Below are positions 42,553 to 50,373 of a stretch of DNA of 64,000 bases, one piece after another. Position 1 is the stretch's first letter, and every line of letters starts with the position of its first letter. The stretch comes from Streptomyces luteolifulvus. GTDB lineage: Bacteria > Actinomycetota > Actinomycetes > Streptomycetales > Streptomycetaceae. Where the stretch lies: assembly GCF_008806595.1 (NCBI RefSeq), contig NZ_VZRB01000013.1:162521-226520 (forward strand), read 5' to 3'. The notes under the pieces were generated by a model that was not told where the DNA came from, did no database searches, and worked only from the letters and a program-made list of their open reading frames with translations. Both the position numbers and the translations under genes were made by a program.

Positions 42553-43934
42553 CGACCGCGGACACCGAGAAGATCGTGGCGGCGCTGCGGGCCTCCGTGC
42601 TGGAGAACGACCGGCTCAAGCAGGACAACGTCCGGCTGCTGCGCGCCGCCGCCGAGCCGGTCGCCATCATCGGCATGGCGTGCCGCTACCCCGGCGGAGC
42701 CGACTCGCCCGAGGAGTTCTGGCGGCTGCTGGCCGAAGGCCGTGACGCGGTCACCGCGTTCCCCGCCGACCGCGGCTGGGACGTCGGGGGACTGTACGAC
42801 CCGGAGCCCGGCAGACCCGGCCGGACCGTCACCCAGGAGGGCGCGTTCCTGCACGACGCCGCCGAGTTCGACGCGGACCTGTTCGGCATGTCCCCGCGCG
42901 AGGCCCGGGACGTCGACCCGCAGCAACGGGTGGTGCTGGAGACGGCGTGGGAGGCGCTGGAGCACGCCAGGATCGACCCGCTGTCCCTCAAGGGCAGCCC
43001 CACCGGCGTGTACGTGGGCGTCATGTACCACGACTACGACGGCGCCGACGGCGGCGGCAGCCTCACCAGCGGCCGCATCTCCTACACCCTGGGCCTGCAG
43101 GGCCCCGCCGTCTCCCTCGACACCGCGTGCTCCTCGTCGCTGGTCGCCCTCCGGATGGCGATGCACGCGCTGCGCACCGGTGAGTGCACGCTCGCGCTGG
43201 CCGGCGGCGTAACCGTGATGTCCACCCCGGAGACCTTCGTGTACTTCAGCTCGCAGCGCGGTCTGGCCCCGGACGGCCGCTGCAAGTCCTTCGCGGCCGC
43301 CGCCGACGGCACCGGCTGGGGCGAGGGCTCCGGCCTGCTCGTACTGGAGCGGCTGTCGGACGCCGAGCGCAACGGGCGGCGGATCCTCGCCGTCGTGCGG
43401 GGCGTGGCCACCAACTCCGACGGCGCCTCCAGCGGCATCACGGTGCCCAACGGACCGGCGCAGCGGCGTGTCATCCGGGACGCGCTCCAGCAGGCCGGGC
43501 TGAAGGCCGACGAGGTCGACGCGGTGGACGCGCACGGCACCGGCACCCGCCTCGGCGACCCCATCGAGGCCCAGGCGCTCCTGGCCACCTACGGCCGGGG
43601 CAGACCGGCGGACCGGCCGCTGTGGCTCGGCTCGGTGAAGTCCAACATCGGGCACACCCAGGCCGCCGCCGGAGTCGCGTCGGTCATCAAGATGGTGCTG
43701 GCCATGCGGCACGGCGTCCTGCCGAAGACCCTGCACGTCGACGCGCCGACGCCCCAGGTGGACTGGTCTTCCGGTGCGGTGGAGTTGTTGACCGAGGCCA
43801 GACCGTGGCCGGACACCGGGCGGCCCCGGCGGGCAGCGGTGTCCTCGTTCGGGATCAGCGGGACCAACGCGCACGTGGTCCTCGAACAGCCGGCTCCCGA
43901 ACCGGGCGACGGCAGCCGTGCGGCGAGAGACTGA
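42549..43934 (+). CDS. stand-alone ketosynthase: KS half of a split PKS module
   Basis: A 461-residue protein with only two parts: an N-terminal coiled-coil docking segment (residues 1-36, charged, with LENDRLKQDN) and one complete cis-AT PKS ketosynthase. The active residues are present: Cys194 in TACSSS, His329 in DAHGTGT and His369 in SNIGHTQ. It stops just after SGTNAHVVLEQP, the point where a KS-AT linker would normally begin. The start overlaps the PKS1 stop by ATGA and the docking segment suits PKS1's C-terminal tail, so it should receive the chain from module 3. The missing AT-DH-KR-ACP opens the PKS at 59141. It is not a FabF-type enzyme: the docking segment and motifs are those of a modular KS. 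Confidence 0.9.
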   Translation: MTTADTEKIVAALRASVLENDRLKQDNVRLLRAAAEPVAIIGMACRYPGGADSPEEFWRLLAEGRDAVTAFPADRGWDVGGLYDPEPGRPGRTVTQEGAFLHDAAEFDADLFGMSPREARDVDPQQRVVLETAWEALEHARIDPLSLKGSPTGVYVGVMYHDYDGADGGGSLTSGRISYTLGLQGPAVSLDTACSSSLVALRMAMHALRTGECTLALAGGVTVMSTPETFVYFSSQRGLAPDGRCKSFAAAADGTGWGEGSGLLVLERLSDAERNGRRILAVVRGVATNSDGASSGITVPNGPAQRRVIRDALQQAGLKADEVDAVDAHGTGTRLGDPIEAQALLATYGRGRPADRPLWLGSVKSNIGHTQAAAGVASVIKMVLAMRHGVLPKTLHVDAPTPQVDWSSGAVELLTEARPWPDTGRPRRAAVSSFGISGTNAHVVLEQPAPEPGDGSRAARD

Positions 43935-43949
43935 CGGGCGGAGCAGCCG

Positions 43950-44498
43950 ATGCGCGTACACACCGAGCAGACCAGCGAAGGCAGCCGACTCGAGCCGGCC
44001 CAGCTGCGGCACGTCCTCGGCCACTTCTGCACCGGGATCGCCGTCATCACCGCGCGGGAGGACGGCCGGGAGCCCGTCGGGTTCACCTGCCAGTCGTTCG
44101 TCTCGCTGTCCCTCGCGCCCCCGCTCGTGTCGTTCTCGGTGTCCCGGTTCTCCCGGTCCTGGCCGGGCATCCGGCGCGCGGGCCGGTTCTGCGCCAACAT
44201 CCTCAGCGCCGGACAGGAGCAGCTGTGCCGCCGGTTCGCGGCCACCGACGGGGACCGGTTCGCCGGCGTGGAGTGGAGGGCGAGCCCGGCCACCGGATCG
44301 CCCCGGCTCGCGGGGGCACTCGCCTGGGTCGACTGCACGATCGAGGCGGTGTATCCCGGCGGCGACCACCGGATCGCCGTAGGCCGGGTGCAGGACCTCG
44401 GCGTCACCCCCGACGAGCCCGACCCGCTGCTGTTCTACCTGGCCCGTTACCACCGCGCCGCCCCCACCACCCCTAACGGTCCGGCACCCACCCCCTGA
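43950..44498 (+). CDS. NAD(P)H:flavin oxidoreductase (HpaC-like flavin reductase)
   Basis: A 182-residue flavin reductase-like protein with the family's N-terminal GHFCTGIAVITA segment, a GFTCQSFVSLSLAPPLVSFSV core and an FCANILSAGQ segment. Such proteins supply reduced FMN or FAD to a partner monooxygenase. The partner is probably the luciferase-like protein encoded next in the same direction. It begins 15 bases after the stand-alone KS gene, so it belongs to the PKS transcription unit. Its last codons overlap the NWAGGGG boxes of site D. Confidence 0.85.
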   Translation: MRVHTEQTSEGSRLEPAQLRHVLGHFCTGIAVITAREDGREPVGFTCQSFVSLSLAPPLVSFSVSRFSRSWPGIRRAGRFCANILSAGQEQLCRRFAATDGDRFAGVEWRASPATGSPRLAGALAWVDCTIEAVYPGGDHRIAVGRVQDLGVTPDEPDPLLFYLARYHRAAPTTPNGPAPTP

Positions 44499-44519
44499 AG
44501 CGTCCGGCCGACCCCCTCA
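44470..44519 (-). promoter_or_regulatory. three NWAGGGG-like boxes upstream of the luciferase-like gene (site D)
   Basis: Read on the minus strand: TTAGGGG (44470-44476), TCAGGGG (44492-44498) and TGAGGGG (44513-44519), spaced 22 and 21 bases. They overlap the flavin reductase stop codon and end 93 bases before ATG 44612. They run opposite to the gene, unlike sites A, C and F. Confidence 0.4.
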
Positions 44520-44611
44520 GCGCCCGGTCGGCCGTCTCACCGGCCCGGCACGGCGTCCTAGTGTCGGCCTCACGCCCCCTTCTGTGCGGTTCTCGTCCTG
44601 CGGAGGATTCC

Positions 44612-45901
44612 ATGAGATTCGGCCTGATCTACCATCACCAGCTGCCGCGGCCCTGGGAGGAGGACAGCGAGGAGCGGCTGTTCAACGAGGCGCTGGAGCA
44701 GATCGAACTGGCCGACCGGCTCGGCCTCGACTACGCGTGGGCGACCGAGCACCACTTCTTCGAGGAGTACTCCCACTCGTCGGCGCCCGAGGTGTTCCTC
44801 GGTGCCGCCGCGGCCCGCACCAAGAACATCCGGCTCGCGCACGGCATCATCCACATGCCGCCCGCGGTCAACCACCCCGCGCGCATCGCCGAACGGCTCG
44901 GGGTGCTCGACCTGATCTCCGGCGGACGGCTGGACTTCGGCTCCGGGCAGGGCAGTTCGCAGCTGGAGGTCGGCGCGTTCGGCATCGAGCTCAAGGACAA
45001 GTACGAGCAGTGGCACGAGGCTCTGGAAATCGTCATCCGGCTGATGACCGAGACGCCGTTCACCGGTCACGAGGGCACCTGGGTGAACATGCCGCCCCGC
45101 AACCTCGTGCCCAAGCCCAAGCAGAAGCCGCACCCGCCGCTGTGGCGGGCGTGCACACGCCGCGAGAGCATCCAGGACGCCGCCCGCGAGGGCATGGGCG
45201 CGCTGGCCTTCTCCTTCGTCAACCCCGAGGAGGCCAAGGAATGGGTGGACGCGTACTACGCCACCCTCGCGTCGGAGGAGTGCCGGCCGGTGGGCCGCGC
45301 GGTCAACGCGAACGTGTCCATGGTGCTGCCGTTCATGTGCCACGAGGACGAGGAAGTCGCCCTGGACCGCGGTCTGGAGGCGGCGCACTTCTTCTCGTAC
45401 TCGCTGATGCACTACTACGTCACCGGTGAGCACCGCCCCGGAGTCACCGACATCTGGGCGGAGTTCCAGGCCGCCAAGGAGGCGATGGGCTTCACCCGGG
45501 AGCCGGTCGCGCCCGCCGAGGAGGACGTCCAGTCGCAGGTCGCGCAGGCGATGATGGACCAGGTCGGCATGTTGCGGCGCGGCATCGGCACTCCGGAGCA
45601 GATCCGCGACATCGTCCGCCGCTACGAGAGTGTCGGCGTCGACCAGATCATCTTCTCGGTGCAGATCGGCAAGAACAAGCACGAGCACATCTGCGAGTCG
45701 CTGGAGCTGTTCGCCCGCGAGGTGATGCCGGAGTTCGTCGACGGCCGCGACCGCAAGGAGGCCGAGAAGGCCGAGCGGCTGAGCGTGCCGATCAAGGAGG
45801 CCCTCGGCCGGGTCGAGCACACGACGGTGGACGTCTCGGACTTCTCCATCGCGCCCGAACTGTCGGCGGCGGGGTACGCGGACGAGGATGACGAAGACTG
45901 A
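44612..45901 (+). CDS. luciferase-like (bacterial luciferase family) flavin-dependent monooxygenase
   Basis: A 429-residue TIM-barrel protein of the luciferase-like monooxygenase family, with the N-terminal FGLIYHH strand, the DYAWATEHHF segment and the LISGGRLDFGSGQG segment all typical of the alkanal monooxygenase branch. It is longer than the usual 330-350 residues, with an acidic C-terminal extension ending in a run of Asp/Glu. It would use reduced flavin from the adjacent reductase to oxygenate the polyketide, by hydroxylation, epoxidation or Baeyer-Villiger chemistry. Which of these is not visible. A GGAGG site lies 7 bases before ATG 44612. Confidence 0.85.
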   Translation: MRFGLIYHHQLPRPWEEDSEERLFNEALEQIELADRLGLDYAWATEHHFFEEYSHSSAPEVFLGAAAARTKNIRLAHGIIHMPPAVNHPARIAERLGVLDLISGGRLDFGSGQGSSQLEVGAFGIELKDKYEQWHEALEIVIRLMTETPFTGHEGTWVNMPPRNLVPKPKQKPHPPLWRACTRRESIQDAAREGMGALAFSFVNPEEAKEWVDAYYATLASEECRPVGRAVNANVSMVLPFMCHEDEEVALDRGLEAAHFFSYSLMHYYVTGEHRPGVTDIWAEFQAAKEAMGFTREPVAPAEEDVQSQVAQAMMDQVGMLRRGIGTPEQIRDIVRRYESVGVDQIIFSVQIGKNKHEHICESLELFAREVMPEFVDGRDRKEAEKAERLSVPIKEALGRVEHTTVDVSDFSIAPELSAAGYADEDDED

Positions 45902-45928
45902 CGGCGACTGACGACAACTGACGGCACG

Positions 45929-45957
45929 TTCGGTTTGGTTCAGTTCGGTTCGGTTCG
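45929..45957. repeat. short imperfect GGTTC repeats
   Basis: The gap between the monooxygenase and thioesterase genes holds four imperfect copies of a TTCGGTT-type unit, preceded by three ACTGACG-like copies at about 45906-45922. It is too short for a gene. It may be slippage-generated sequence; no regulatory role can be assigned. Confidence 0.5.
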
Positions 45958-45972
45958 ACGAAGGGACAGGCA

Positions 45973-46737
45973 GTGACCGTCGGCACGGGAGAGTGGATCC
46001 GGCGCTTCCATCCGGCTCCGGGGGCCGCCGCGCAGCTGGTGTGCTTCGCGCACGCGGGCGGCGCCGCGTCCTATTTCTTCCCCGTCTCCAGGGCGCTGTC
46101 GCCCGCCGTGGACGTGCTGGCCGTGCAGTACCCCGGCCGGCAGGAACGCCGCCGGGAGGCGCCGTTCGAGGACGCGGAGCTGCTCGCCGACGCCGTCGCC
46201 GGGCAGCTCGCGGACGTCACGGACCGGCCGCTGGCCCTGTTCGGCCACAGCCTCGGCGCGACGATCGCCTTCGAGGTCGCGCTGCGGCTGGAGGCGGCCG
46301 GGATCACCCCGCTGACGCTGTTCGTCTCGGGGCGTACGGCACCGTCCCGGCACCGTACGCAGTGGGTGCATCTGGGCGACGACGAGCAACTGCTCGCCGA
46401 GATCGTCAGGATGGAGGGCACGGACCCGGCGATGCTCCGGGACCCCGAGCTCGTTCGGATGATCCTGCCCGCGTTCCGCAGCGACTACAAGGCCGCCGAG
46501 ACCTACCGCCACCGGCCCGGCACACAACTCCGGTGCCCCGTGCTGGCGCTGACCGGGGACACCGATCCCCAGGTCACGGTGGCCGAGGCCGAGGCGTGGC
46601 GGGAACACACCACGGGCCCCTTCGATCTGCGGGTGTTCCCCGGCGGCCACTTCTATCTCAACCGGCACGCGAAGGACGTCGTCGCGCTGATACGACGACG
46701 GATGACGGCGCCGGCGGAGAACGGGACACGCCCGTAA
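45973..46737 (+). CDS. type II thioesterase (editing alpha/beta hydrolase)
   Basis: A 254-residue alpha/beta hydrolase of the GrsT/type II thioesterase family. The nucleophile elbow GHSLGA places Ser93. An early FAHAGGAASYF oxyanion segment, the QYPGRQERR segment and a late GGHFYL histidine complete the pattern. Such enzymes remove wrong or stalled acyl groups from carrier proteins. It is a separate protein, so it is not the chain-releasing, ring-closing thioesterase, which is not in the window. The start is GTG 45973, after AAGGGA. Confidence 0.88.
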   Translation: MTVGTGEWIRRFHPAPGAAAQLVCFAHAGGAASYFFPVSRALSPAVDVLAVQYPGRQERRREAPFEDAELLADAVAGQLADVTDRPLALFGHSLGATIAFEVALRLEAAGITPLTLFVSGRTAPSRHRTQWVHLGDDEQLLAEIVRMEGTDPAMLRDPELVRMILPAFRSDYKAAETYRHRPGTQLRCPVLALTGDTDPQVTVAEAEAWREHTTGPFDLRVFPGGHFYLNRHAKDVVALIRRRMTAPAENGTRP

Positions 46738-47210
46738 CGCCCGCCGCCGTTCACCCGGGGGCGCACAAGCACGCCCACGCCGTCGCGGACCCGGTCCAGG
46801 CCGGACGCGAACTCTTCGCCGCTGCCGGTGGGTTCGTCGAGCGCCCCGTGCGTCGATGCCCCGGTCGATCGCTGGGTACGGCCCACGCCCGTAACTCCCG
46901 CCCTACCGGCGGGTCGGGCCTCAGCCGCTGCCTTCCTTCGCGCGGGCTCGCCCAAGTACACCAACGCCGTCGAGGACCTCGCCCACGGCCGGCGTCGGGG
47001 CGTGCCCGTGCCCCTCGCGCTACCGGCCCGCCGGGACGCGGCCGTCGTCCTCTTTCGTCCGGGCCCGTACCAGTGCGCCCACGCCGTCGAGGACGCGGTC
47101 CAGGCCGAAGGTGAACTCCTTGTCGCTGCCGGTGGGTTCGTCGAGAACCGCGCCTGTCGATGATGACCCGGTTTACCGCCGGCGTCGGGACGTGCCCCTG
47201 ACCCCCCGTG
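46738..47210. repeat. degenerate tandem copies of the adjacent tetR 3' end
   Basis: No intact gene is seen here. The last 130 or so bases of the downstream tetR gene (about 47221-47345) recur at about 47031-47165, about 46940-46990 (truncated) and about 46746-46860, each with substitutions and small indels. The shared core CACGCCGTCG falls at 47271, 47090, 46963 (one mismatch) and 46776, giving steps of 181, 127 and 187 bases. A linker ending CTACCGGCCCGCCGGGAC separates the better copies. The sequence looks like repeated duplication of the gene tail followed by decay. Reading frames through it are remnants of the TetR C-terminus (LDEPTGS, GLDRV, DGVG). Confidence 0.8.
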
Positions 47211-47993
47211 CTACCGGCCCGCCGGGACATGGTCGTCGCCCTTCTTCGCCCGGGCCCGTACCAGTGCGCCCACGCCGTCGAGGACGCGGTCCAGGCCGAA
47301 GGTGAACTCCTTGTCGCTGCCGGTGGGTTCGTCGAGGACTCCCGCGTCGATGACCCGGTTCATCGCCGGGAAGCGGCCCGGGCCGGTCAGGCCGCGCATC
47401 AGGCGGCCGTACGACGCCATCGCCGCTCGTTCGTCGGGCGCCGCCGCGAGGAACGACTGCCGGACCTCCGCGGTCACCGTCGCCTCGTTGCGGATGTAGC
47501 CGCTCAGCAGCATGATCACCGACAGTTTCTCGCTCTCGGCCAGCGCGGTCGTGCCCAGCCGGGCCAGGCCGTGCTCCAGCCAGTTGAGCTGATGGGGCGT
47601 CATCGGCGGCCCGCTGACCGGGACGTAGAGAGCCCATAGGTGCGCATCGAGGATCGCGTGCTGCTCGCACGCCCAGCGCCGCAGGCCCTCGTGCCAGCCC
47701 CCGTCCGCCGCGTGCGGGGAGGGCGGGGTGCGGTAGATGGCGTCCACCATGAGCAGCAGCAGGTCCTCCTTCGACGCCACGTAGCGGTACAGGGACATGG
47801 GGGACGCGTCGAGCTCGGCCGCCACCCGGCTCATCGAGACGGCGGCCAGGCTCTCCGCGCCGGCGACCGCGACCGCGGCGTCCACGATGCGCCGCAGGCT
47901 CAGTCCGCGTTTCGGCCCCTTGGCCGGCCGGTCGCGCAGTCCCCACGCGTCGGCGAGGTGGGCGGGCAGGCCCTGGTCCGTGTGCCCTTCCAT
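47211..47993 (-). CDS. TetR-family regulator (paralogue 1), beside the ABC exporter
   Basis: A 260-residue TetR regulator. After a 30-residue extension containing KGPKRGLSL, the helix-turn-helix lies at about residues 35-75 (AVSMSRVAAEL then SPMSLYRYVASKEDL). The C-terminal half has a LSVIMLLSGYIRNEATV segment shared with the second TetR at 53868; the two proteins are similar throughout. It probably represses the DrrAB-type exporter whose promoter carries the shared operator. ATG 47993 is preferred because AGAAGG sits 8 bases before it; a GTG at 48002 lies too close to that site. The 3' end is the parent of the tandem repeats downstream. Confidence 0.87.
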   Translation of the reverse strand: MEGHTDQGLPAHLADAWGLRDRPAKGPKRGLSLRRIVDAAVAVAGAESLAAVSMSRVAAELDASPMSLYRYVASKEDLLLLMVDAIYRTPPSPHAADGGWHEGLRRWACEQHAILDAHLWALYVPVSGPPMTPHQLNWLEHGLARLGTTALAESEKLSVIMLLSGYIRNEATVTAEVRQSFLAAAPDERAAMASYGRLMRGLTGPGRFPAMNRVIDAGVLDEPTGSDKEFTFGLDRVLDGVGALVRARAKKGDDHVPAGR

Positions 47994-48012
47994 AGTCGTC
48001 ACCTTCTGTCGC

Positions 48013-48059
48013 AGTGCGAAATCGGGCCGTGGGGGGAGTGCGAAATCGGCCGTGGGGGG
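48013..48059. repeat. two-copy tandem repeat upstream of tetR paralogue 1
   Basis: A 24-base unit (48013-48036, beginning AGTGCGAAATCGGG and ending in six Gs) is followed immediately by a 23-base copy (48037-48059) lacking one G. A weaker third half (TGTGGAATCCGGCC) follows. It lies between the tetR start and the small PqqD-like gene, in the likely tetR promoter. Confidence 0.8.
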
Positions 48060-48074
48060 CGTGTGGAATCCGGC

Positions 48075-48347
48075 CTAGGAGAGGTCGTCGCGGATGAGCC
48101 CGGCCGACCGCAGTTCGTCCAGCCATTTCTCGACCGCGGTGAATGTCTCCGACCGGTCCTCCTGCCACATCTCGGCTATTTCGTCCGTGGCGAGATGAGG
48201 GTTGCCGCCCCACCGTTGCAGGGCGATCCAGGCGACCGTGAACGGGGGCGGATAGAAGTGCTCCTCACCCGTTTGCCCGCAGCGCAGCACGAGCCAGCCG
48301 TCCGGATTCACCGTGACGTCGACGCCACGTTCCCGGTGTAACGGCAT
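48075..48347 (-). CDS. small PqqD-like protein of unknown function, with a TTA codon
   Basis: A 90-residue protein. The chosen ATG (48347) is preceded by GGAGGGCAAGC, a strong ribosome site; longer upstream frames have none. Codon 3 is TTA (complement of 48339-48341), so expression probably needs bldA. The pattern (a short beta-like start, then FTVAWIALQRWGG, then a helix and a final EKWLDELRSAGLI) resembles the winged-helix PqqD fold that binds precursor peptides, but the similarity is weak and no precursor gene or peptide maturase is seen. It lies between tetR and the ABC transporter, on the tetR strand. Confidence 0.6.
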   Translation of the reverse strand: MPLHRERGVDVTVNPDGWLVLRCGQTGEEHFYPPPFTVAWIALQRWGGNPHLATDEIAEMWQEDRSETFTAVEKWLDELRSAGLIRDDLS

Positions 48348-48456
48348 GCTTGCCCTCCAAGTCATCGATCCCTCGCATGCGAACCCCGCCTCGGATGCCC
48401 TGAGTTGGACTTCTCCACAGGTCAGGAGGCGGGTGGACACCGGACTGTGTATGGGA

Positions 48457-48482
48457 TACGCTCTATAGCGTACGGTACACGC
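48457..48482. promoter_or_regulatory. operator and -10 of the ABC exporter promoter
   Basis: A perfect inverted repeat TACGCT-CTAT-AGCGTA (48457-48472) is fused to GCGTACGGTACACGC (48468-48482). The latter matches the MMPL promoter element at 53702-53716 at 13 of 15 positions. TATAGC at 48464-48469 is a plausible -10 box. The transporter start is 59 bases downstream. Confidence 0.6.
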
Positions 48483-48540
48483 AGATCGCGTTCAAGATGC
48501 TGCGGACGTGCTCTCCGGATGGCGAGGGGTGCAACGGCGA

Positions 48541-49518
48541 ATGATCCACGAAATGGCTGTCGAAGCCAGTGGTCTACGGAAATCCTACGGAAAAGTACAG
48601 GTGCTCCAGGGTGTCGATATCGGCGTTCGCAAGGGCAGTGTTTTCGCGCTGCTCGGCCCGAATGGCTCGGGAAAGACGACCACGGTCCGCATTCTGTCGA
48701 CACTGACGTCCCTCGACGGCGGTGAGGCGAAAGTCGCCGGTTTCGACGTCACCCGGGAGCGGCGCAAGGTCCGGCAGCGGATCACCCTGACGGGCCAGCA
48801 GGCGGCGATCGACAAGAACCAGACCGGCGCGGAGAACCTCTACATGATGGCCCGGCTTTCCGGGCTGTCCCGTGCCGGGGCCCACGAGCGTGCGCGGTAC
48901 CTGCTGGAGAGGTTCGACCTCACCGAGGCGGGCGGGCGCAGGCTCGGCACGTACTCGGGCGGCATGGCCCGCCGGCTCGACCTCGCGGCGAGCCTGGTCA
49001 GTTCTCCGTCGGTGGTCTTCCTCGACGAGCCGACCACCGGGCTCGACCCGCGCAGCCGGCAGGCGCTGTGGGGTGTGGTCGCGGATCTCGCCGCGAGCGG
49101 CCTGACCGTGTTCCTCACCACGCAGTACCTGGAGGAGGCCGACCGTCTCGCGGACCGTGTCGCCCTGCTCGACGGCGGCAAGGTGGTCGCCGAGGGCACC
49201 CCGGACGAACTCAAGGAGCGGGTCTCCGGGCAGCGTCTGGACCTCGAACTGGCCGACCGGGACGCCTTCGAGACCGTGCTCGGGCTGCTCGGCGACCGCA
49301 TCGCCGAGCAGGACCGCGACCTGCTGACCATCGGCGTGGCCACGGACGGCTCGGCCCACCGGGTCCGTTCCCTGCTCGACGAGGTCGACCCCGACCGCGA
49401 CCGTGTCGCGAAGTTCAGCATCCACAGCGCCACCCTGGACGACGTGTTCCTGGCGCTCACCGGCCGCACCGTTCCCGACGCGGAGGCCGGCGAAGTGAAG
49501 GAGACCGCCGGTGTCTGA
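48541..49518 (+). CDS. daunorubicin-resistance-type ABC transporter ATP-binding protein (DrrA-like)
   Basis: A 325-residue ABC ATPase with Walker A GPNGSGKTT (about residue 40), the signature segment YSGGMARRLDLA, Walker B VVFLDEPTTGLD and a long C-terminal extension, as in DrrA. Such proteins pair with a DrrB permease to export the cluster's product. Its 3' end overlaps the permease start by 8 bases. ATG 48541 has GAGGGG upstream at a rather long distance; ATG 48553 is an alternative. It is probably controlled by the operator 60-85 bases upstream and by the neighbouring TetR. Confidence 0.9.
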   Translation: MIHEMAVEASGLRKSYGKVQVLQGVDIGVRKGSVFALLGPNGSGKTTTVRILSTLTSLDGGEAKVAGFDVTRERRKVRQRITLTGQQAAIDKNQTGAENLYMMARLSGLSRAGAHERARYLLERFDLTEAGGRRLGTYSGGMARRLDLAASLVSSPSVVFLDEPTTGLDPRSRQALWGVVADLAASGLTVFLTTQYLEEADRLADRVALLDGGKVVAEGTPDELKERVSGQRLDLELADRDAFETVLGLLGDRIAEQDRDLLTIGVATDGSAHRVRSLLDEVDPDRDRVAKFSIHSATLDDVFLALTGRTVPDAEAGEVKETAGV

Positions 49519-50302
49519 GAGCATCGCCCTGACCTCCACGCCCCGTTCCGTCGGAACGGTGTCCAGCCTGGCGACGATGATCGGCCGCTGCATTCGCCTC
49601 ACGAGGCGTGACGTCGATGCGATGATCATGTCCCTGATGCTGCCGATCATGATGATGGTGCTGTTCGTCTATCTCTTCGGAGGGGCGATCCAGACGGGCG
49701 GCGACTACGTCACCTATGTGGCACCGGGCGTGCTCCTGCTGTGCACCGCGTGGGGAGCGGCCCAGACGGGCGTCGGCGTCGCCAGCGACATGACCAACGG
49801 CATTGTCGACCGGTTCCGTTCGATGGACGTCAGCGGCGCGTCCCTGCTGGGCGGCCATGTGATGGCCAGCATCGTCAAGAACATCGCCTCGACCGTCGTG
49901 GTGATCGGCGTCGCCCTGCTCATCGGGTTCCGCCCCAAGGCCGACCTGCTCGGCTGGCTCTCGGCCGCCGGCATCCTGGTGGCGTTCATCCTCGCGATGT
50001 CCTGGCTGTCGGCCCTCGTCGGCCTGCTCACCAAGTCCACGGACGCGGCCGCCAGTTTCGCCTTCGTGATGATGTTCCTGCCCTACATCAGCAGCGCGTT
50101 CGTGCCGATCCACACGCTGCCCAGCTGGCTGCAGGGCGTGGCCCGGAACCAGCCGTGCACGGCCATCATCGAGAGCGTCCGCGGTCTGCTGCTCGACCGG
50201 CCGGTCGGCGACCACGCCTGGATCGGGCTCGTGTGGTCCGGCGGCATCCTGCTGGTGTCCGTGACGCTCGCCGCGGTCTTCTTCCAGCGGCGCGCCGACT
50301 GA
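49511..50302 (+). CDS. ABC-2 type permease (DrrB-like)
   Basis: A 263-residue membrane protein with six predicted hydrophobic segments. The first is at about residues 37-58 (MLPIMMMVLFVYLFGG), then segments near 75-95, 115-140, 150-172, 180-200 and 235-255. The pattern, including DRFRSMDVS after the second segment, is that of DrrB. It starts with GTG 49511 inside the end of the ATPase gene, so the subunits are coupled. It would form the membrane channel of a self-resistance exporter. A strong hairpin follows its stop. Confidence 0.9.
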   Translation: MSESIALTSTPRSVGTVSSLATMIGRCIRLTRRDVDAMIMSLMLPIMMMVLFVYLFGGAIQTGGDYVTYVAPGVLLLCTAWGAAQTGVGVASDMTNGIVDRFRSMDVSGASLLGGHVMASIVKNIASTVVVIGVALLIGFRPKADLLGWLSAAGILVAFILAMSWLSALVGLLTKSTDAAASFAFVMMFLPYISSAFVPIHTLPSWLQGVARNQPCTAIIESVRGLLLDRPVGDHAWIGLVWSGGILLVSVTLAAVFFQRRAD

Positions 50303-50326
50303 CGCACCGTCGGCTCGGGCGCACCG

Positions 50327-50370
50327 ACGGCGGCGGCCTCCACGACCCGTGTCGTGGAGGCCGCCGCCGT
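50327..50370. terminator. perfect 20-bp hairpin, bidirectional terminator
   Basis: Two 20-base arms (50327-50346 and 50351-50370) are exact reverse complements with a CCGT loop. The hairpin sits between the ends of the convergent permease (50302) and methyltransferase (50374) genes. There is no U-run, as is usual for actinomycete terminators. Confidence 0.85.
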
Positions 50371-50373
50371 GTG

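Noticed and set aside
42549..43934. Stand-alone KS as a FabF-like or priming KAS III enzyme
   Set aside because: It has a PKS docking coiled coil, modular-KS motifs and ends at the KS-AT linker; the upstream overlap with PKS1 also argues for a module half.
45929..45957. GGTTC-type repeats as a CRISPR or attachment site
   Set aside because: The units are only about 7 bases, irregular and without spacers; they are best seen as slippage repeats.
46751..47230. Minus-strand open frame downstream of tetR paralogue 1 as a separate small gene
   Set aside because: It is built from decayed copies of the tetR tail in shifted frames and has no ribosome binding site.
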